The position numbers and the translations under genes are program-made. This document shows, piece after piece, positions 15,573 through 24,380 of a stretch of DNA of 64,000 nt (positions are counted from its first letter, which is position 1; every line of letters begins with the position of its first letter). Where the stretch lies: NCBI RefSeq assembly GCF_030164425.1, contig NZ_JASNJD010000008.1, positions 1 through 64,000 on the forward strand, given 5' to 3'. This DNA comes from Pseudodonghicola flavimaris (GTDB lineage Bacteria; Pseudomonadota; Alphaproteobacteria; Rhodobacterales; Rhodobacteraceae). The notes under the pieces were generated by a model. It saw only the letters and a list, made by a program, of their open reading frames with translations. It ran no database searches and had not been told where the DNA came from.

Positions 15573-16346
15573 ATGTCGCTGACCGGAAAAACCGCTATCG
15601 TCACCGGATCGAACTCGGGCATCGGGCTGGGAATCGCCTGGGAGCTGGCCCGGGCCGGCGCCGATGTGGTGCTGAACTCCTTCACCGACAGCGAAGAGGA
15701 TCACGCGCTGGCCGCTGAAATGGCGGCAGAGACCGGGGTGAGTGTGCGCTATATCCAAGCCGATATGTCGAAGGGCGAGGACTGCCGGGCGCTGATCGAG
15801 AAAGCCGGCCGCTGCGATATCCTGGTGAACAACGCCGGTATCCAGCATGTGGCGCCGATTGACGATTTCCCGGTCGACAAGTGGAATGCGATCATCGCGA
15901 TCAACCTGAATTCCGCCTTCCACACCATGGCGGCGGCGTTGCCGATGATGCGCGCGGCCGGCTGGGGCCGGATCGTCAACATCGCCTCGGCGCACGGGCT
16001 GACCGCCTCGCCCTACAAAGCGGCCTATGTGGCGGCCAAGCACGGCATCGTCGGCATGACCAAGACCGTGGCGCTGGAAACCGCGCAGGAGCCGATCACC
16101 TGCAACGCCATCTGCCCGGGCTACGTGTTGACCCCGCTGGTTGAGGCGCAAATCCCCGACACCATGAAGGAATACAACATGAGCCGGGAAGACGTGATCA
16201 AGAACGTCATGCTGGAGCGTCAGCCCAGCAAGGAATTCGCCACCGTGGAGCAGCTGGGCGGCACCGCCGTCTTCCTCTGCTCGGACGCGGCGGCACAGAT
16301 CACCGGCACCACCATCTCGGTCGACGGCGGCTGGACCGCGCTTTGA
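15573..16346 (+). CDS. bdhA: D-3-hydroxybutyrate dehydrogenase
   Basis: This enzyme oxidises (R)-3-hydroxybutyrate to acetoacetate with NAD+, the step after polyhydroxybutyrate depolymerisation. I start at the ATG at 15573 behind AAAGAGGG; the open frame continues upstream without support. The 257-residue protein is a classical short-chain dehydrogenase: TGSNSGIG at 11-18, NNAG at 86-89 and catalytic S139, Y152 and K156. The GIQHVAPIDDFP and NIASAHGLTASPYKAAYV segments are typical of bacterial hydroxybutyrate dehydrogenases. A patatin-like lipase gene follows in the same direction, behind a strong hairpin. Confidence 0.93.
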   Translation: MSLTGKTAIVTGSNSGIGLGIAWELARAGADVVLNSFTDSEEDHALAAEMAAETGVSVRYIQADMSKGEDCRALIEKAGRCDILVNNAGIQHVAPIDDFPVDKWNAIIAINLNSAFHTMAAALPMMRAAGWGRIVNIASAHGLTASPYKAAYVAAKHGIVGMTKTVALETAQEPITCNAICPGYVLTPLVEAQIPDTMKEYNMSREDVIKNVMLERQPSKEFATVEQLGGTAVFLCSDAAAQITGTTISVDGGWTAL

Positions 16347-16355
16347 CCGCACCGA

Positions 16356-16387
16356 ACGCCGGCCCGGGGCACGGGCCGGCGTCCTTC
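16356..16387 (+). terminator. Hairpin after hydroxybutyrate dehydrogenase
   Basis: ACGCCGGCCCG and CGGGCCGGCGT form an 11-bp stem around GGGCA, followed by CCTTCGT. The U-tract is poor, so it may terminate partially and leave some read-through into the patatin gene. Confidence 0.55.
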
Positions 16388-16512
16388 GTCTGCGGCACCG
16401 GCGGGCAGGGCGGGTCTCTCACGCGCCCGGTGGCCGCCGGTGACGGGACAGGGCGTGGCAGGCCGGGCGCCGTCCGGCGCCGTCGCCGCGAGCTTCAGGA
16501 ACAGGACAGCAG

Positions 16513-17547
16513 ATGACCGAGACACGCCGGATCAACCTCGCCCTTCAGGGGGGCGGCGCGCATGGCGCCTATACCTGGGGGGTGCTCGACCGTCTGTTGG
16601 AGGAGGAGGACCTCGAAATCGCCTCGATCACCGGCACCTCGGCCGGGGCGCTGAATGCCGCGGCCTTCAAGGCTGGGCTGATCGAGGGCGGCCGCGCGGG
16701 CGCGCGAGAGAAGCTGGACTGGCTCTGGGGCCGGATGCACGGCATGGGCGACATGCGGCTCAGTCACTGGCTGGGGGTGCTGGAGCCGGCGCAGGTGGCG
16801 CAGGCGATCGAATACTCACTGCCCTTTTCGCTGGCCGATGCCTGGTCGCGCATGGTCTCACCCTATGCCTATGGGCCGTTCTACATGAACCCGCTCGAGC
16901 CGCTGGTGAAATCGCTCGATTTCGACCATGTCTGCGCCGCCGCCCTGCCGGAGCTGTTCATCTGCGCCACCAAGGTGCACAGCGGCAAGATCCGTGTGTT
17001 TTCGGGGGAGGAGATCAGCACCGATGCGATCCTCGCCTCCGCCTGCCTGCCGAACATGTTCCAGGCGGTGGAGATCGCCGATCCCGAGACCGGTGAGCTC
17101 GAGGCCTATTGGGACGGCGGCTATACCGGCAATCCGGCGCTGTTCCCGCTGTTCCGCATGGATCTGCCGCCCGATGTGGTAGTGGTCAACATCAACCCGC
17201 TGGAGCGGCGCGAGGTGCCGATCACGCCGCAGCAGATCCAGAACCGGATCAACGAGATCAGCTTCAACTCCTCGCTGCTGCGGGAGCTGCGGGCAATCAA
17301 TTTCGTGCAGCGTCTGATCGACGAGGGCACGGTGGAGCAGGACCGGATGAAACGGGTCTTCGTCCATATGATCGCCGATGACGACCTGATGAACGAACTG
17401 TCGGTGGCCACCAAGGTGGTGCCGACGCCGATGATCCTCGGCCATCTGAAGGAGGCGGGGCGCGCCTCGGCCGATGCGTTCCTGTCCGAACACAAGGACA
17501 ATCTGGGCAAGCGCAACAGCGTCGATCTGGAAAAGATGTTCGGCTGA
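16513..17547 (+). CDS. Patatin-like phospholipase
   Basis: The 344-residue protein has the patatin catalytic dyad: the oxyanion hole GGGAHG at 13-18, the nucleophile Ser43 in GTSAG and Asp201 in DGGYTGNP. It is an acyl hydrolase without signal peptide. In this order such genes commonly follow hydroxybutyrate dehydrogenase, which suggests a role in intracellular polyester or lipid turnover, but I cannot tell a lipase from a polyhydroxybutyrate depolymerase by sequence alone. The ATG follows CAGGAACAGGACAGCAG. Confidence 0.88.
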   Translation: MTETRRINLALQGGGAHGAYTWGVLDRLLEEEDLEIASITGTSAGALNAAAFKAGLIEGGRAGAREKLDWLWGRMHGMGDMRLSHWLGVLEPAQVAQAIEYSLPFSLADAWSRMVSPYAYGPFYMNPLEPLVKSLDFDHVCAAALPELFICATKVHSGKIRVFSGEEISTDAILASACLPNMFQAVEIADPETGELEAYWDGGYTGNPALFPLFRMDLPPDVVVVNINPLERREVPITPQQIQNRINEISFNSSLLRELRAINFVQRLIDEGTVEQDRMKRVFVHMIADDDLMNELSVATKVVPTPMILGHLKEAGRASADAFLSEHKDNLGKRNSVDLEKMFG

Positions 17548-17601
17548 TCGCCGGGACACGGGCAGGGGCGGCGGCAGCCCTCCGGGGCCTGCGCCGCCGG
17601 C

Positions 17602-18267
17602 TCAGTCGCCGCGCGGGCGCAGCCGGCCGGGTTCGTCGGCGGCCAGATAGGCCTCTTCCTCGGGGGTCAGATCGATGGTGTCGAAGCCGGTGATCATCGG
17701 TCGCACATGGGCGCGGAACGAATGGCCCACCGTCAGCAGATAGACATGCGCCATGACGAAGGCGGCGATGGCATAGGCGGCTAGCAGATGCAGGTTGGCG
17801 ACGATCCCCAGCCAGAAGCTGGCCTCCGGCCCGCTGTCCCAGAAATTATAGGTCAGATAGATCACGCCGGTGATCCAGATCAGCGGGAAGAGGACGACCT
17901 TCAGCGCCAGATAGGTCAGCGCCTGCAGCGGATTGTGCTTGCGCCAGTAGGCCTTGCGATAGGGGTGGTGTTCGCCCTTGAAGATGCCCCAGGCGTAGAA
18001 GCGGGCGACCTTGACCAACCCTTCGCCGGTGGGCAGGTAGTGGCGCCAGGTGCCGGTGGTGAGATGCCAGAAGATGGCGAAGATCCACAGCACGATCAGC
18101 GCCCCCGCCGCCAGCACATGCAGCATCACCGCCGGGCCGAAGGGGATCAGCTGATGCAGCCCGTTCACCGCCAGTCCGGTGAACAGCAGCAGAAAGATCA
18201 GCGCCATCTGGCTCCAGTGCCAGAAGCGTTCGAAGCGGGGATAGATCTTGACGGAACGTTCAGTCAT
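17602..18267 (-). CDS. Membrane cytochrome b (b6 domain) partner of the octaheme cytochrome
   Basis: The 221-residue protein has four main transmembrane helices and histidines placed as in di-heme b-type cytochromes of hydrogenase and formate dehydrogenase gamma subunits: FWHWSQ near 17, MLHVLAAG near 50, NLHLLAAY near 159 and MAHVYLLTVGH near 173. It should exchange electrons with the quinone pool. Its ATG overlaps the 3' end of the octaheme cytochrome gene by 8 bp, so the two proteins are made together and probably form one membrane complex. Its short C-terminal tail is soluble. Confidence 0.88.
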   Translation of the reverse strand: MTERSVKIYPRFERFWHWSQMALIFLLLFTGLAVNGLHQLIPFGPAVMLHVLAAGALIVLWIFAIFWHLTTGTWRHYLPTGEGLVKVARFYAWGIFKGEHHPYRKAYWRKHNPLQALTYLALKVVLFPLIWITGVIYLTYNFWDSGPEASFWLGIVANLHLLAAYAIAAFVMAHVYLLTVGHSFRAHVRPMITGFDTIDLTPEEEAYLAADEPGRLRPRGD

Positions 18268-19927
18268 GGTCCCCGCCCTCCCTGCGGGTGAAGAGCCGGC
18301 CGAGCGCGTGGATCAGCAGCGCCAGCGCGGTGGCCGCGATCAGCGACAGCCCGAGGATGCCGGCGCTGCTGAACGGGGTGCGCCCCGGCATGTAGACGCC
18401 TTCGATTCCGTTGAGCCGGCCATTCCGGGCGTGGCATTCGGCGCAGTCCAGCGCCTGATCGGCGGGCGCCACCATATGGGTGATCGGCCAGTACATATGG
18501 GTGTCGACGAAATCGAAATGGCCCGAATAGGGCGCCCCGGCGGCCTTCATCCCGGCGGCGATCGACTTGCTCCAGTCGTAGTTGCTCCACAGCGCGGTAT
18601 CGGTGGTGGGGCCCCAGACGTGGTTGTAGACCAGATGCTTCAGCTCGCTGTCATAGGCCTGCTTGCCGATCATCCGCTTGAACGGCCAGATCCGGCTCTG
18701 GCCATCCTCGGGGCTGCCGCCGATCCGGTTGACCTCGACCACCTGGGTGGGGTCGATGGTGTCCCCGGCGGTGGTGTATTCGACCTGACCGTTGAACCAG
18801 GCGTAATAGGGGGTGACGTTCTCGCCCCACTGGAAATCGCCCTTGATCGACAGATAGGTGTGCAGCGGCGTGCCGTCGGACTGGATGAATTCCTCCTCGG
18901 CATAGGGTTTGCCGTCCTTCAGCTTGCCGGCGGTGGACCAGTCCCAGAAGGTCTTGGTCGCCACCCCGCCGCGCGCGAAGGAGGGGATGTGACAGGTCTG
19001 GCAGGCCAGCTTGTTCACATGGTCGTTCAGCTTGACACCCTTGAGCGAGACCGGATGCGGCTGGGTGCCGTGGCAGCTTTCGCAGGTGGCGACATCGCGG
19101 CGCTGGTGCGGCATGCCGACGCCGATGGTGTCGAGCACGGTGACGTCATAGCGCGAGCCGGCCCATTGGTGCTGGTTGGTGACGTGGCAGTCGGAACAGA
19201 CCATGTCCTGGCCCTCGGGCGACATGTGGACATCGACCTCGCGCGCCGGGGAATAGAGCACCGAGGACAGATCGCCGTGTTTCACATTGTCGCCGCCGCC
19301 GCCGTAGAAATGGCACTGGCCGCAATTCTCGCGCCCCGGCATGCCGACACTCTGCGCCGCGCGGGCCAGATCGACCGGCCAGGCCTCGGCCCCGGTGATG
19401 GTCTTGGTTCCGGGTTTCACCGGGTCGAGCGGCGGATGGCCGGCGCCGGTGGCCGTCTTGGTGTATTGGCCGGAACGGTCGTGGCAAACCAGGCAATCGA
19501 CGCTGACATCTTCCTGCTGCGGAGACCGATGCATGTCGTCCCAGCCATAGCCGGCGTGGCAGGAGGTACAGCGCGGCTCGTTGCCGACGACATTGCCGCA
19601 GAAGGCGTTGATCACATGCCGCTTGCCCAGAAGCTGGCCGGTCCTGGGGTTTTCGAATTCCCAGTTGAAATGGATCGAATGCATCATCTGATCGTCTGCC
19701 TCGGTATGGCAGGTCAGACAGGCGCGGGTAACCTCCGGTCCGGAGGCGAAGGGACCCTTGAGGATGTCGAACCGGGTGTGGTCCGCCGTGGTGCCGGCGC
19801 CGGGAATCACCGGGGCGGCGCTGTCCTGCGCCCCGGCAGGGCCGCCGGGAGCGAGCCAGAGCCCGATCGCCATCAGCAGGCTGAGCGCCAAGGCGGGCAT
19901 CCGCTGCCCGAACGTTCTGGGTCGCAT
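18260..19927 (-). CDS. Octaheme c-type cytochrome, tetrathionate reductase (Otr) family
   Basis: I start at the ATG at 19927 behind GGGGAGG; the product has 555 residues, a signal peptide (PALALSLLMAIGLWLAPGG, ending AGAQ) and eight CXXCH heme sites: 70-74, 120-124, 145-149, 202-206, 244-248, 282-286, 309-313 and one near 515. Heme count and spacing match the octaheme tetrathionate reductase family, periplasmic enzymes that reduce tetrathionate, and in vitro also nitrite and hydroxylamine. Near the C-terminus a hydrophobic helix (ILGLSLIAATALALLIHALG) followed by basic residues anchors it in the inner membrane. The physiological substrate and the direction of electron flow are uncertain. A persulfide-regulator-like palindrome lies just upstream. 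Confidence 0.9.
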   Translation of the reverse strand: MRPRTFGQRMPALALSLLMAIGLWLAPGGPAGAQDSAAPVIPGAGTTADHTRFDILKGPFASGPEVTRACLTCHTEADDQMMHSIHFNWEFENPRTGQLLGKRHVINAFCGNVVGNEPRCTSCHAGYGWDDMHRSPQQEDVSVDCLVCHDRSGQYTKTATGAGHPPLDPVKPGTKTITGAEAWPVDLARAAQSVGMPGRENCGQCHFYGGGGDNVKHGDLSSVLYSPAREVDVHMSPEGQDMVCSDCHVTNQHQWAGSRYDVTVLDTIGVGMPHQRRDVATCESCHGTQPHPVSLKGVKLNDHVNKLACQTCHIPSFARGGVATKTFWDWSTAGKLKDGKPYAEEEFIQSDGTPLHTYLSIKGDFQWGENVTPYYAWFNGQVEYTTAGDTIDPTQVVEVNRIGGSPEDGQSRIWPFKRMIGKQAYDSELKHLVYNHVWGPTTDTALWSNYDWSKSIAAGMKAAGAPYSGHFDFVDTHMYWPITHMVAPADQALDCAECHARNGRLNGIEGVYMPGRTPFSSAGILGLSLIAATALALLIHALGRLFTRREGGDHD

Positions 19928-19953
19928 GGGAGACCTCCCCGGCTGCCACGACA

Positions 19954-19973
19954 ATATTCCAACTTCGGAATAT
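19954..19973 (-). promoter_or_regulatory. Candidate SqrR/BigR-type operator before the octaheme cytochrome gene
   Basis: ATATTCC-AACTTC-GGAATAT is a perfect 7-bp inverted repeat. Its core reads ATTC-N8-GAAT, the motif described for SqrR, the sulfide/persulfide-responsive ArsR-family repressor of Rhodobacter capsulatus. It is centred 36 bp before the octaheme cytochrome start, where a promoter is expected. The repressor gene is not in this window. Confidence 0.6.
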
Positions 19974-20128
19974 CAGTGTCGCCCGGGAGGGGGGCGGAGG
20001 TCAACGGTCAAGCAACCTAAAGGCGTCCCCTGCGGCGAGACGTCCCGTATTGGCAGCAGGGCCGTGCCGGTGCAGGGGCTTTGGATTCGGCCCGCAATCG
20101 ACCCGGAATTGGCCCGGAGACGGGAGGA

Positions 20129-20806
20129 TCAGTCTTCCTCCGGCTCCAGCGCCTTGGAATTGGGATAAACAAGCCCGGCGGAGATCACCAGCTTCGCCGC
20201 GTCCTCCACCGACATGTCGAGCTCGATCACATCCTCTTCAGGAAAATAGAGCAGAAAGCCCGAGGTGGGGTTCGGTGTGGTGGGCACGAAGATGCTCATC
20301 AGCTTGCCGCCGGTCTCGGCCCGGTCGGAAATCTCGCCGCGAGCGGTGGTGGAGATGAAGCCGATCGCCCAGATGCCACGCCGCGGATATTGTACCAGGC
20401 AGGCCTTTTCAAAGCTGCGCTCGGTCTGGGCGAAGACGGTTTCCGAGATTTGCTTGATGCCGGAATAGACCGAGCGGACCACCGGCATGCGATCCACCAG
20501 ACCCTCAGCGAAATTGATCAGCGACCGGCCGATCAGCCCCTTGGCGACCCAGCCGACGATGATGGTGAAGATCAGGAAGATGATGACGCCGACACCGCGC
20601 AGGTTGATGCCGATATAGCGTTCCGGCCGCATCTGATGCGGCACCAGCGGCAGCACCACGCCATCGATCCAGCCGACCACGCTCCAGATCAGCCAGATCG
20701 TCAGCCCGACCGGGGCGATCACCACCAGGCCGGTCAGAAATGCCCCGCGCAACCGGGCCAGCATCCCGGGTCTGCGGTGCGGTTCCTCGTCAAATGGGCT
20801 GTTCAT
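20129..20806 (-). CDS. DUF502 family membrane protein
   Basis: The 225-residue protein starts at the ATG at 20806 behind GGGAAACAG. Two transmembrane helices (about 20-45 and 68-92) are followed by a soluble domain with IYSGIKQI-type sequence (RSVYSGIKQISETVF), GFIST and VPTTPNPTSGFLLYFP, the most conserved parts of DUF502. This family is widespread in proteobacteria and plants, with unknown biochemistry. It follows psuG in the same direction after 78 bp and may be the last gene of that transcript. Confidence 0.88.
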   Translation of the reverse strand: MNSPFDEEPHRRPGMLARLRGAFLTGLVVIAPVGLTIWLIWSVVGWIDGVVLPLVPHQMRPERYIGINLRGVGVIIFLIFTIIVGWVAKGLIGRSLINFAEGLVDRMPVVRSVYSGIKQISETVFAQTERSFEKACLVQYPRRGIWAIGFISTTARGEISDRAETGGKLMSIFVPTTPNPTSGFLLYFPEEDVIELDMSVEDAAKLVISAGLVYPNSKALEPEED

Positions 20807-20884
20807 CTGTTTCCCGTCCCTGTGCTTCGGGAAAATATGGTCTTTCCCTTGCCGGTACAATGGGACGCAGAGAGGGATTTCACA

Positions 20885-21799
20885 TCAGTCTGTCAGCTTG
20901 CGCAAGGCTTGGGCGATCTGGGCGGCCAGCCGGGCATTGTTACGCACCAGCGCGATATTGGCCTGCAGCGACCGACCCCGGGTATGGGCATAGATCCGTT
21001 CCAGCAGGAAGGGGGTGACTGCCTTGCCGGTTATGCCGGCTTCCTCGGCCTCAGCCTGGGCGAAGGCGATGACGGGCCGCATTTCCTCGGCGGTGATCTC
21101 ATCCTCGACGGGCACCGGATTGGCGACCAGCTGACCGCCGGGCAGTTCCAGCGCGCCGCGGGCGGCATGGGCGCGGGCGATGGCAGCGGGATCGTCCATC
21201 CGCAGCGGTGCGGGGAACGGCGAATGACGCGACCAGAAGGCCGGCACCATGTCCTGGCCGTAGACGATCACCGGCACGCCGAGGGTTTCCAGCACCTCCA
21301 GCGTCTTGGAGATATCGAGGATCGCCTTGGCTCCGGCCGAGACCACGGTGACCGGGGTCTGCGCCAGCTCCTGCAGGTCGGCGGAGATGTCGAAGCTCTG
21401 CTCGGCGCCGCGGTGCACGCCGCCGATCCCGCCGGTGGCAAAGACATGGATACCGGCGTGATGCGCGGCGATCATCGTCGCCGCCACCGTGGTGGCGCCG
21501 GTGCCGCCGGTGGCGAGGCAGGCGGCCAGATCGGCGCGCGACAGTTTCGCCACGTTGCGCGACTGGCCCAGCCGCTGCAGCTGTTCCGGCTCCAGCCCGA
21601 TATGCAGCCGCCCGTCCAGCACCGCGATGGTCGCGGGGGTGGCGCCGGCGGCCCGGATGTCTGCCTCCACCTGGGTGGCGACGGCGACGTTCTGCGGATA
21701 GGGCATGCCGTGGGTGATGATGGTGCTTTCCAGCGCCACCAGCGGTTGACCGGAGGATTTGGCGCGTGCCGCCTCGGCCGAAAAGGTCATATAGATCAT
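20885..21799 (-). CDS. psuG: Pseudouridine-5'-phosphate glycosidase
   Basis: PsuG splits pseudouridine 5'-phosphate into uracil and ribose 5-phosphate, undoing the C-C bond left after RNA turnover. The 304-residue protein has the family signature LVALESTIITHGMPYPQN near the N-terminus and FATGGIGGVHRGAE in the middle, at normal family length. Its ATG overlaps the stop of the kinase gene by 4 bp (ATGA), so the kinase and glycosidase are translationally coupled. The uracil product could feed the PreT/PreA pathway encoded 14 kb away. Confidence 0.93.
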   Translation of the reverse strand: MIYMTFSAEAARAKSSGQPLVALESTIITHGMPYPQNVAVATQVEADIRAAGATPATIAVLDGRLHIGLEPEQLQRLGQSRNVAKLSRADLAACLATGGTGATTVAATMIAAHHAGIHVFATGGIGGVHRGAEQSFDISADLQELAQTPVTVVSAGAKAILDISKTLEVLETLGVPVIVYGQDMVPAFWSRHSPFPAPLRMDDPAAIARAHAARGALELPGGQLVANPVPVEDEITAEEMRPVIAFAQAEAEEAGITGKAVTPFLLERIYAHTRGRSLQANIALVRNNARLAAQIAQALRKLTD

Positions 21800-22695
21800 G
21801 GGTCTGACTCTCCTGAGACGAATTTCGCCGCCGCCTCCAGCGCGCAGGCAAGGGATTCGGCCTCTGCCGCGCCGACCAGTTCGGCGGCGATATGGCTGGC
21901 CATGAAGGTATCTCCGGCGCCGGTGACCCGGCGGATCGTCACCGTGGGCGGTGTCAGGCTGATCAGCCCCTCCGAAGCGGCGACGGTGGCGGCGCGGGGG
22001 CCGTCGGTCACCAGCACCCGGGCGCCGCCCCGGTCGTGGAGCGCGGCCGCCGCAGTGCGGGACTCGGCGAAGCTGCGGTCGCAGAGCAGCCCGGCTTCCT
22101 CGAGATTGACATAGAGCGTGGCGCGGGCATGTCCCAGGAATGGCCGCAGCCGCAGCGCCTTGCCGGGAGAGGCCGGTGCCACCCTGAGATCGGCCAGCGC
22201 AAAGGCCGGGCTGCCGGCAATCTCGCCCAGCAGATCCTCGGTCAGGTTGCCGTCCAGCGCCACCAATCCCGCAAAGGGTGCCTCCGGCCGGCCCAGCGGC
22301 CCGTCGGTCAGCGGGGCGAGGATCCGCGCGCCGGCGGCCTCCAGCGTGTGGGCGGCGGCGATGGCGGCGATCAGCCCGGCGCTGTCCTCGATCGCCATAT
22401 AGACATCGGTGGGCAGATCGGCGGGGCGGTGGATGTGATCGGTGATCAGCCCCAGCGCGGCACAGGCGGCGATCAGTTCGTCGCCTTCGGCATCGCGGCC
22501 TACCGCACTCAGCAGGGTCGGATGCAGCCCGCGCCCGGCCAGCCCGCGGGCGATATTCAGCGCCACGCCCCCCGGCAGCCGGCGGATATGCCCGGGCACA
22601 TCCGCCCCCGGCCGCATCGGCTGCGGCGCGTGGCCGATCACGTCCCAGAGGACGCTGCCGATGCAGAGAAGCGGGGCAGGCGTGACATCATTCAT
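21796..22695 (-). CDS. psuK: PfkB-family kinase, probable pseudouridine kinase
   Basis: I prefer the ATG at 22695 (299 residues); the frame allows 12 more residues. It is a ribokinase-fold enzyme with the PfkB C-terminal signature VTGAGDTFMASHIAAEL, including the catalytic Asp in GAGD, and the N-terminal substrate segment MRPGADVPGHIRRLPGGVALN. Coupling to psuG indicates that it phosphorylates pseudouridine. PfkB kinases are hard to tell apart by sequence, so the substrate rests mostly on context. Confidence 0.85.
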   Translation of the reverse strand: MNDVTPAPLLCIGSVLWDVIGHAPQPMRPGADVPGHIRRLPGGVALNIARGLAGRGLHPTLLSAVGRDAEGDELIAACAALGLITDHIHRPADLPTDVYMAIEDSAGLIAAIAAAHTLEAAGARILAPLTDGPLGRPEAPFAGLVALDGNLTEDLLGEIAGSPAFALADLRVAPASPGKALRLRPFLGHARATLYVNLEEAGLLCDRSFAESRTAAAALHDRGGARVLVTDGPRAATVAASEGLISLTPPTVTIRRVTGAGDTFMASHIAAELVGAAEAESLACALEAAAKFVSGESDP

Positions 22696-22798
22696 GTCAA
22701 AACTTCTGCCGTTATTCGGATCAACGTGCAAGGGTGCGCGGGCAGGGGCCGCAACCGGCGCGGGAGGCTTTCTCCGTCCCGGGCCGGCACAGACGCGA

Positions 22799-23419
22799 TC
22801 AGCCCAGCGGCGCGATCAGCGCCCGGAAGGCGGCGACCGGATCGGCGGCGTCCCAGATTTCGCTGCCGATGCCGAAGAAATCGGTCTGCGGGGCCAGCGC
22901 CGCCACCAGCTCGGGCGTCAGCCCGCCCTCGGCCACCACGGGGAGTTCGATCATCTCGGTCCACCACTGGAACAGCTCCGGTTCGGCGACGCTGCCGTCA
23001 CCGAGCGCCGAGGCGCCGACCGGCCCGAAGGCGACGTAATCGGCCCCGGCCTCGCCCGCGGTCATGCCGTCGTGGCGCGAGGTGGCGCAGAAGCTGCCGA
23101 CGATCGCATCCGGCCCCAGCGTCTTGCGGGCGGCGCGGACGGAACGGGCGGCATCGCTCAGGTGCACGCCGTCGAGACCCAGCCGCTGCGCCAGCAGCAC
23201 GTGATCGGTGATCACCACGGCGATATCGCGGGCATGGGCCACCTCGCGCAGCGCATCGGCGGCGCGGGCGATCTCATCCTCGTCGCGGGTGGCGAGGGTC
23301 AGGCGGATGCAGGCGATCTCGGCGGCTTCGAGAATCCGGGCGATCCGGTCGGGGAAGGTCTCCGGATCCAGAACGGGCGGGGTGATCAGGTAAAGCTGCG
23401 GCTGCTCGGGGGCGTCCAT
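22799..23419 (-). CDS. Thiamine-phosphate synthase-like protein
   Basis: The credible start is the ATG at 23419, giving 206 residues; the open frame continuing beyond 24 kb is a shadow of trmJ. It is a ThiE/TenI-type TIM barrel: LYLITPP, DGVHLSDAARSVRAARKTLG, VGSFCATSRHDGMTAGEAGADYVAFGPV in pieces, and VVAEGGLTPE. The classical ThiE pyrophosphate motif is only partly kept, and no other thiamine gene is near. It may be a true ThiE, or a TenI-type isomerase or paralogue. It is 103 bp upstream of psuK on the same strand. Confidence 0.75.
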   Translation of the reverse strand: MDAPEQPQLYLITPPVLDPETFPDRIARILEAAEIACIRLTLATRDEDEIARAADALREVAHARDIAVVITDHVLLAQRLGLDGVHLSDAARSVRAARKTLGPDAIVGSFCATSRHDGMTAGEAGADYVAFGPVGASALGDGSVAEPELFQWWTEMIELPVVAEGGLTPELVAALAPQTDFFGIGSEIWDAADPVAAFRALIAPLG

Positions 23420-23602
23420 GGCGGCGGTCCTTGGGTCTGTTTCAGCGCGGTGTAGCGGATTGGCGCGGGGTTGAAAACGGTTTTGCGGCGGGCTGGCGGT
23501 GGACTGGCGGCGGCGGTTGCAGCCCCGGTGGCGGATCACCCATGCTTGCCCCGGCGGACGCAGGGCAGTAAGGGCAGGCGCAGTTACCCGCAAGGAGCCT
23601 TC

Positions 23603-24349
23603 ATGCCCACCGACAGCCCGCAGCCCGCCTTCGTTCTGGTCCGCCCGCAGATGGGCGAGAATATCGGCGCCGCGGCGCGCGCGATGTGGAACTTCGGTCT
23701 GGACCGGATGCGGCTGGTGGCGCCGCGCGATGGTTGGCCGAACCCCAAATCCGTTGCCATGGCCAGCGGCGCCGGCCGGCTTCTGGACGAGGCGACGCTG
23801 CATGGCGATCTGGCCGATGCGGTGGGTGACTGTTCCTACGTCTTTGCCACCACGGCGCGGCAGCGCGGGCTGACCAAGCCGGTGTTCAGCCCGGAGCGCG
23901 CCATGGCGCTGGCGGCGGAGAAGATCGCGGCGGGGGAAAAGGTGGCGGTGCTGTTCGGGCCGGAGCGGGCCGGGCTGGAGAACGAGGACGTGGCCCGCGC
24001 CAATGCCATCATCTCGGTGCCGGTGAACCCGGAGTTCGCCTCTCTCAACCTGGCGCAATGCGTGCTGCTCACCGCCTATGAATGGCGCCGGCAGGTGAGC
24101 GAGGTTCAGCACGAGGTGACCGAGATGGGCCGCGCCGACTGGGCCAGCACGCTGGAGGTCGAGAAGCTCTCGGAACATTACGAGGAGCGGCTGCAGCAGG
24201 CCGGGTTCTTCTTCCCGCCCGAGAAGGCAGAGAACATGAAGATCAACCTGCGCAACCTGTGGAGCCGGATGCGCCTGACCCGGGCCGACGTGCAGATGCT
24301 GCATGGGGTCATGCGTCAGATGGTGCGCTGGAAAGAGCGCGGCGACTGA
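23603..24349 (+). CDS. trmJ: tRNA (cytidine/uridine-2'-O-)-methyltransferase TrmJ family
   Basis: TrmJ methylates the 2'-OH of nucleotide 32 in tRNA anticodon loops. The ATG follows CAAGGAGCC. The 248-residue SPOUT enzyme shows the three knot motifs: RPQMGENIGAAARAMWNFG near the N-terminus, VAVLFGPERAGLENED in the middle and IISVPVNPEFASLNLAQCV. The C-terminal helical extension (WSRMRLTRADVQMLHGVMRQM) is characteristic of TrmJ rather than other SPOUT enzymes. It stands alone between divergent and convergent neighbours. Confidence 0.9.
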   Translation: MPTDSPQPAFVLVRPQMGENIGAAARAMWNFGLDRMRLVAPRDGWPNPKSVAMASGAGRLLDEATLHGDLADAVGDCSYVFATTARQRGLTKPVFSPERAMALAAEKIAAGEKVAVLFGPERAGLENEDVARANAIISVPVNPEFASLNLAQCVLLTAYEWRRQVSEVQHEVTEMGRADWASTLEVEKLSEHYEERLQQAGFFFPPEKAENMKINLRNLWSRMRLTRADVQMLHGVMRQMVRWKERGD

Positions 24350-24380
24350 TCCGCCGCCGCGCAGAGCCTTTGTCCGGCGG

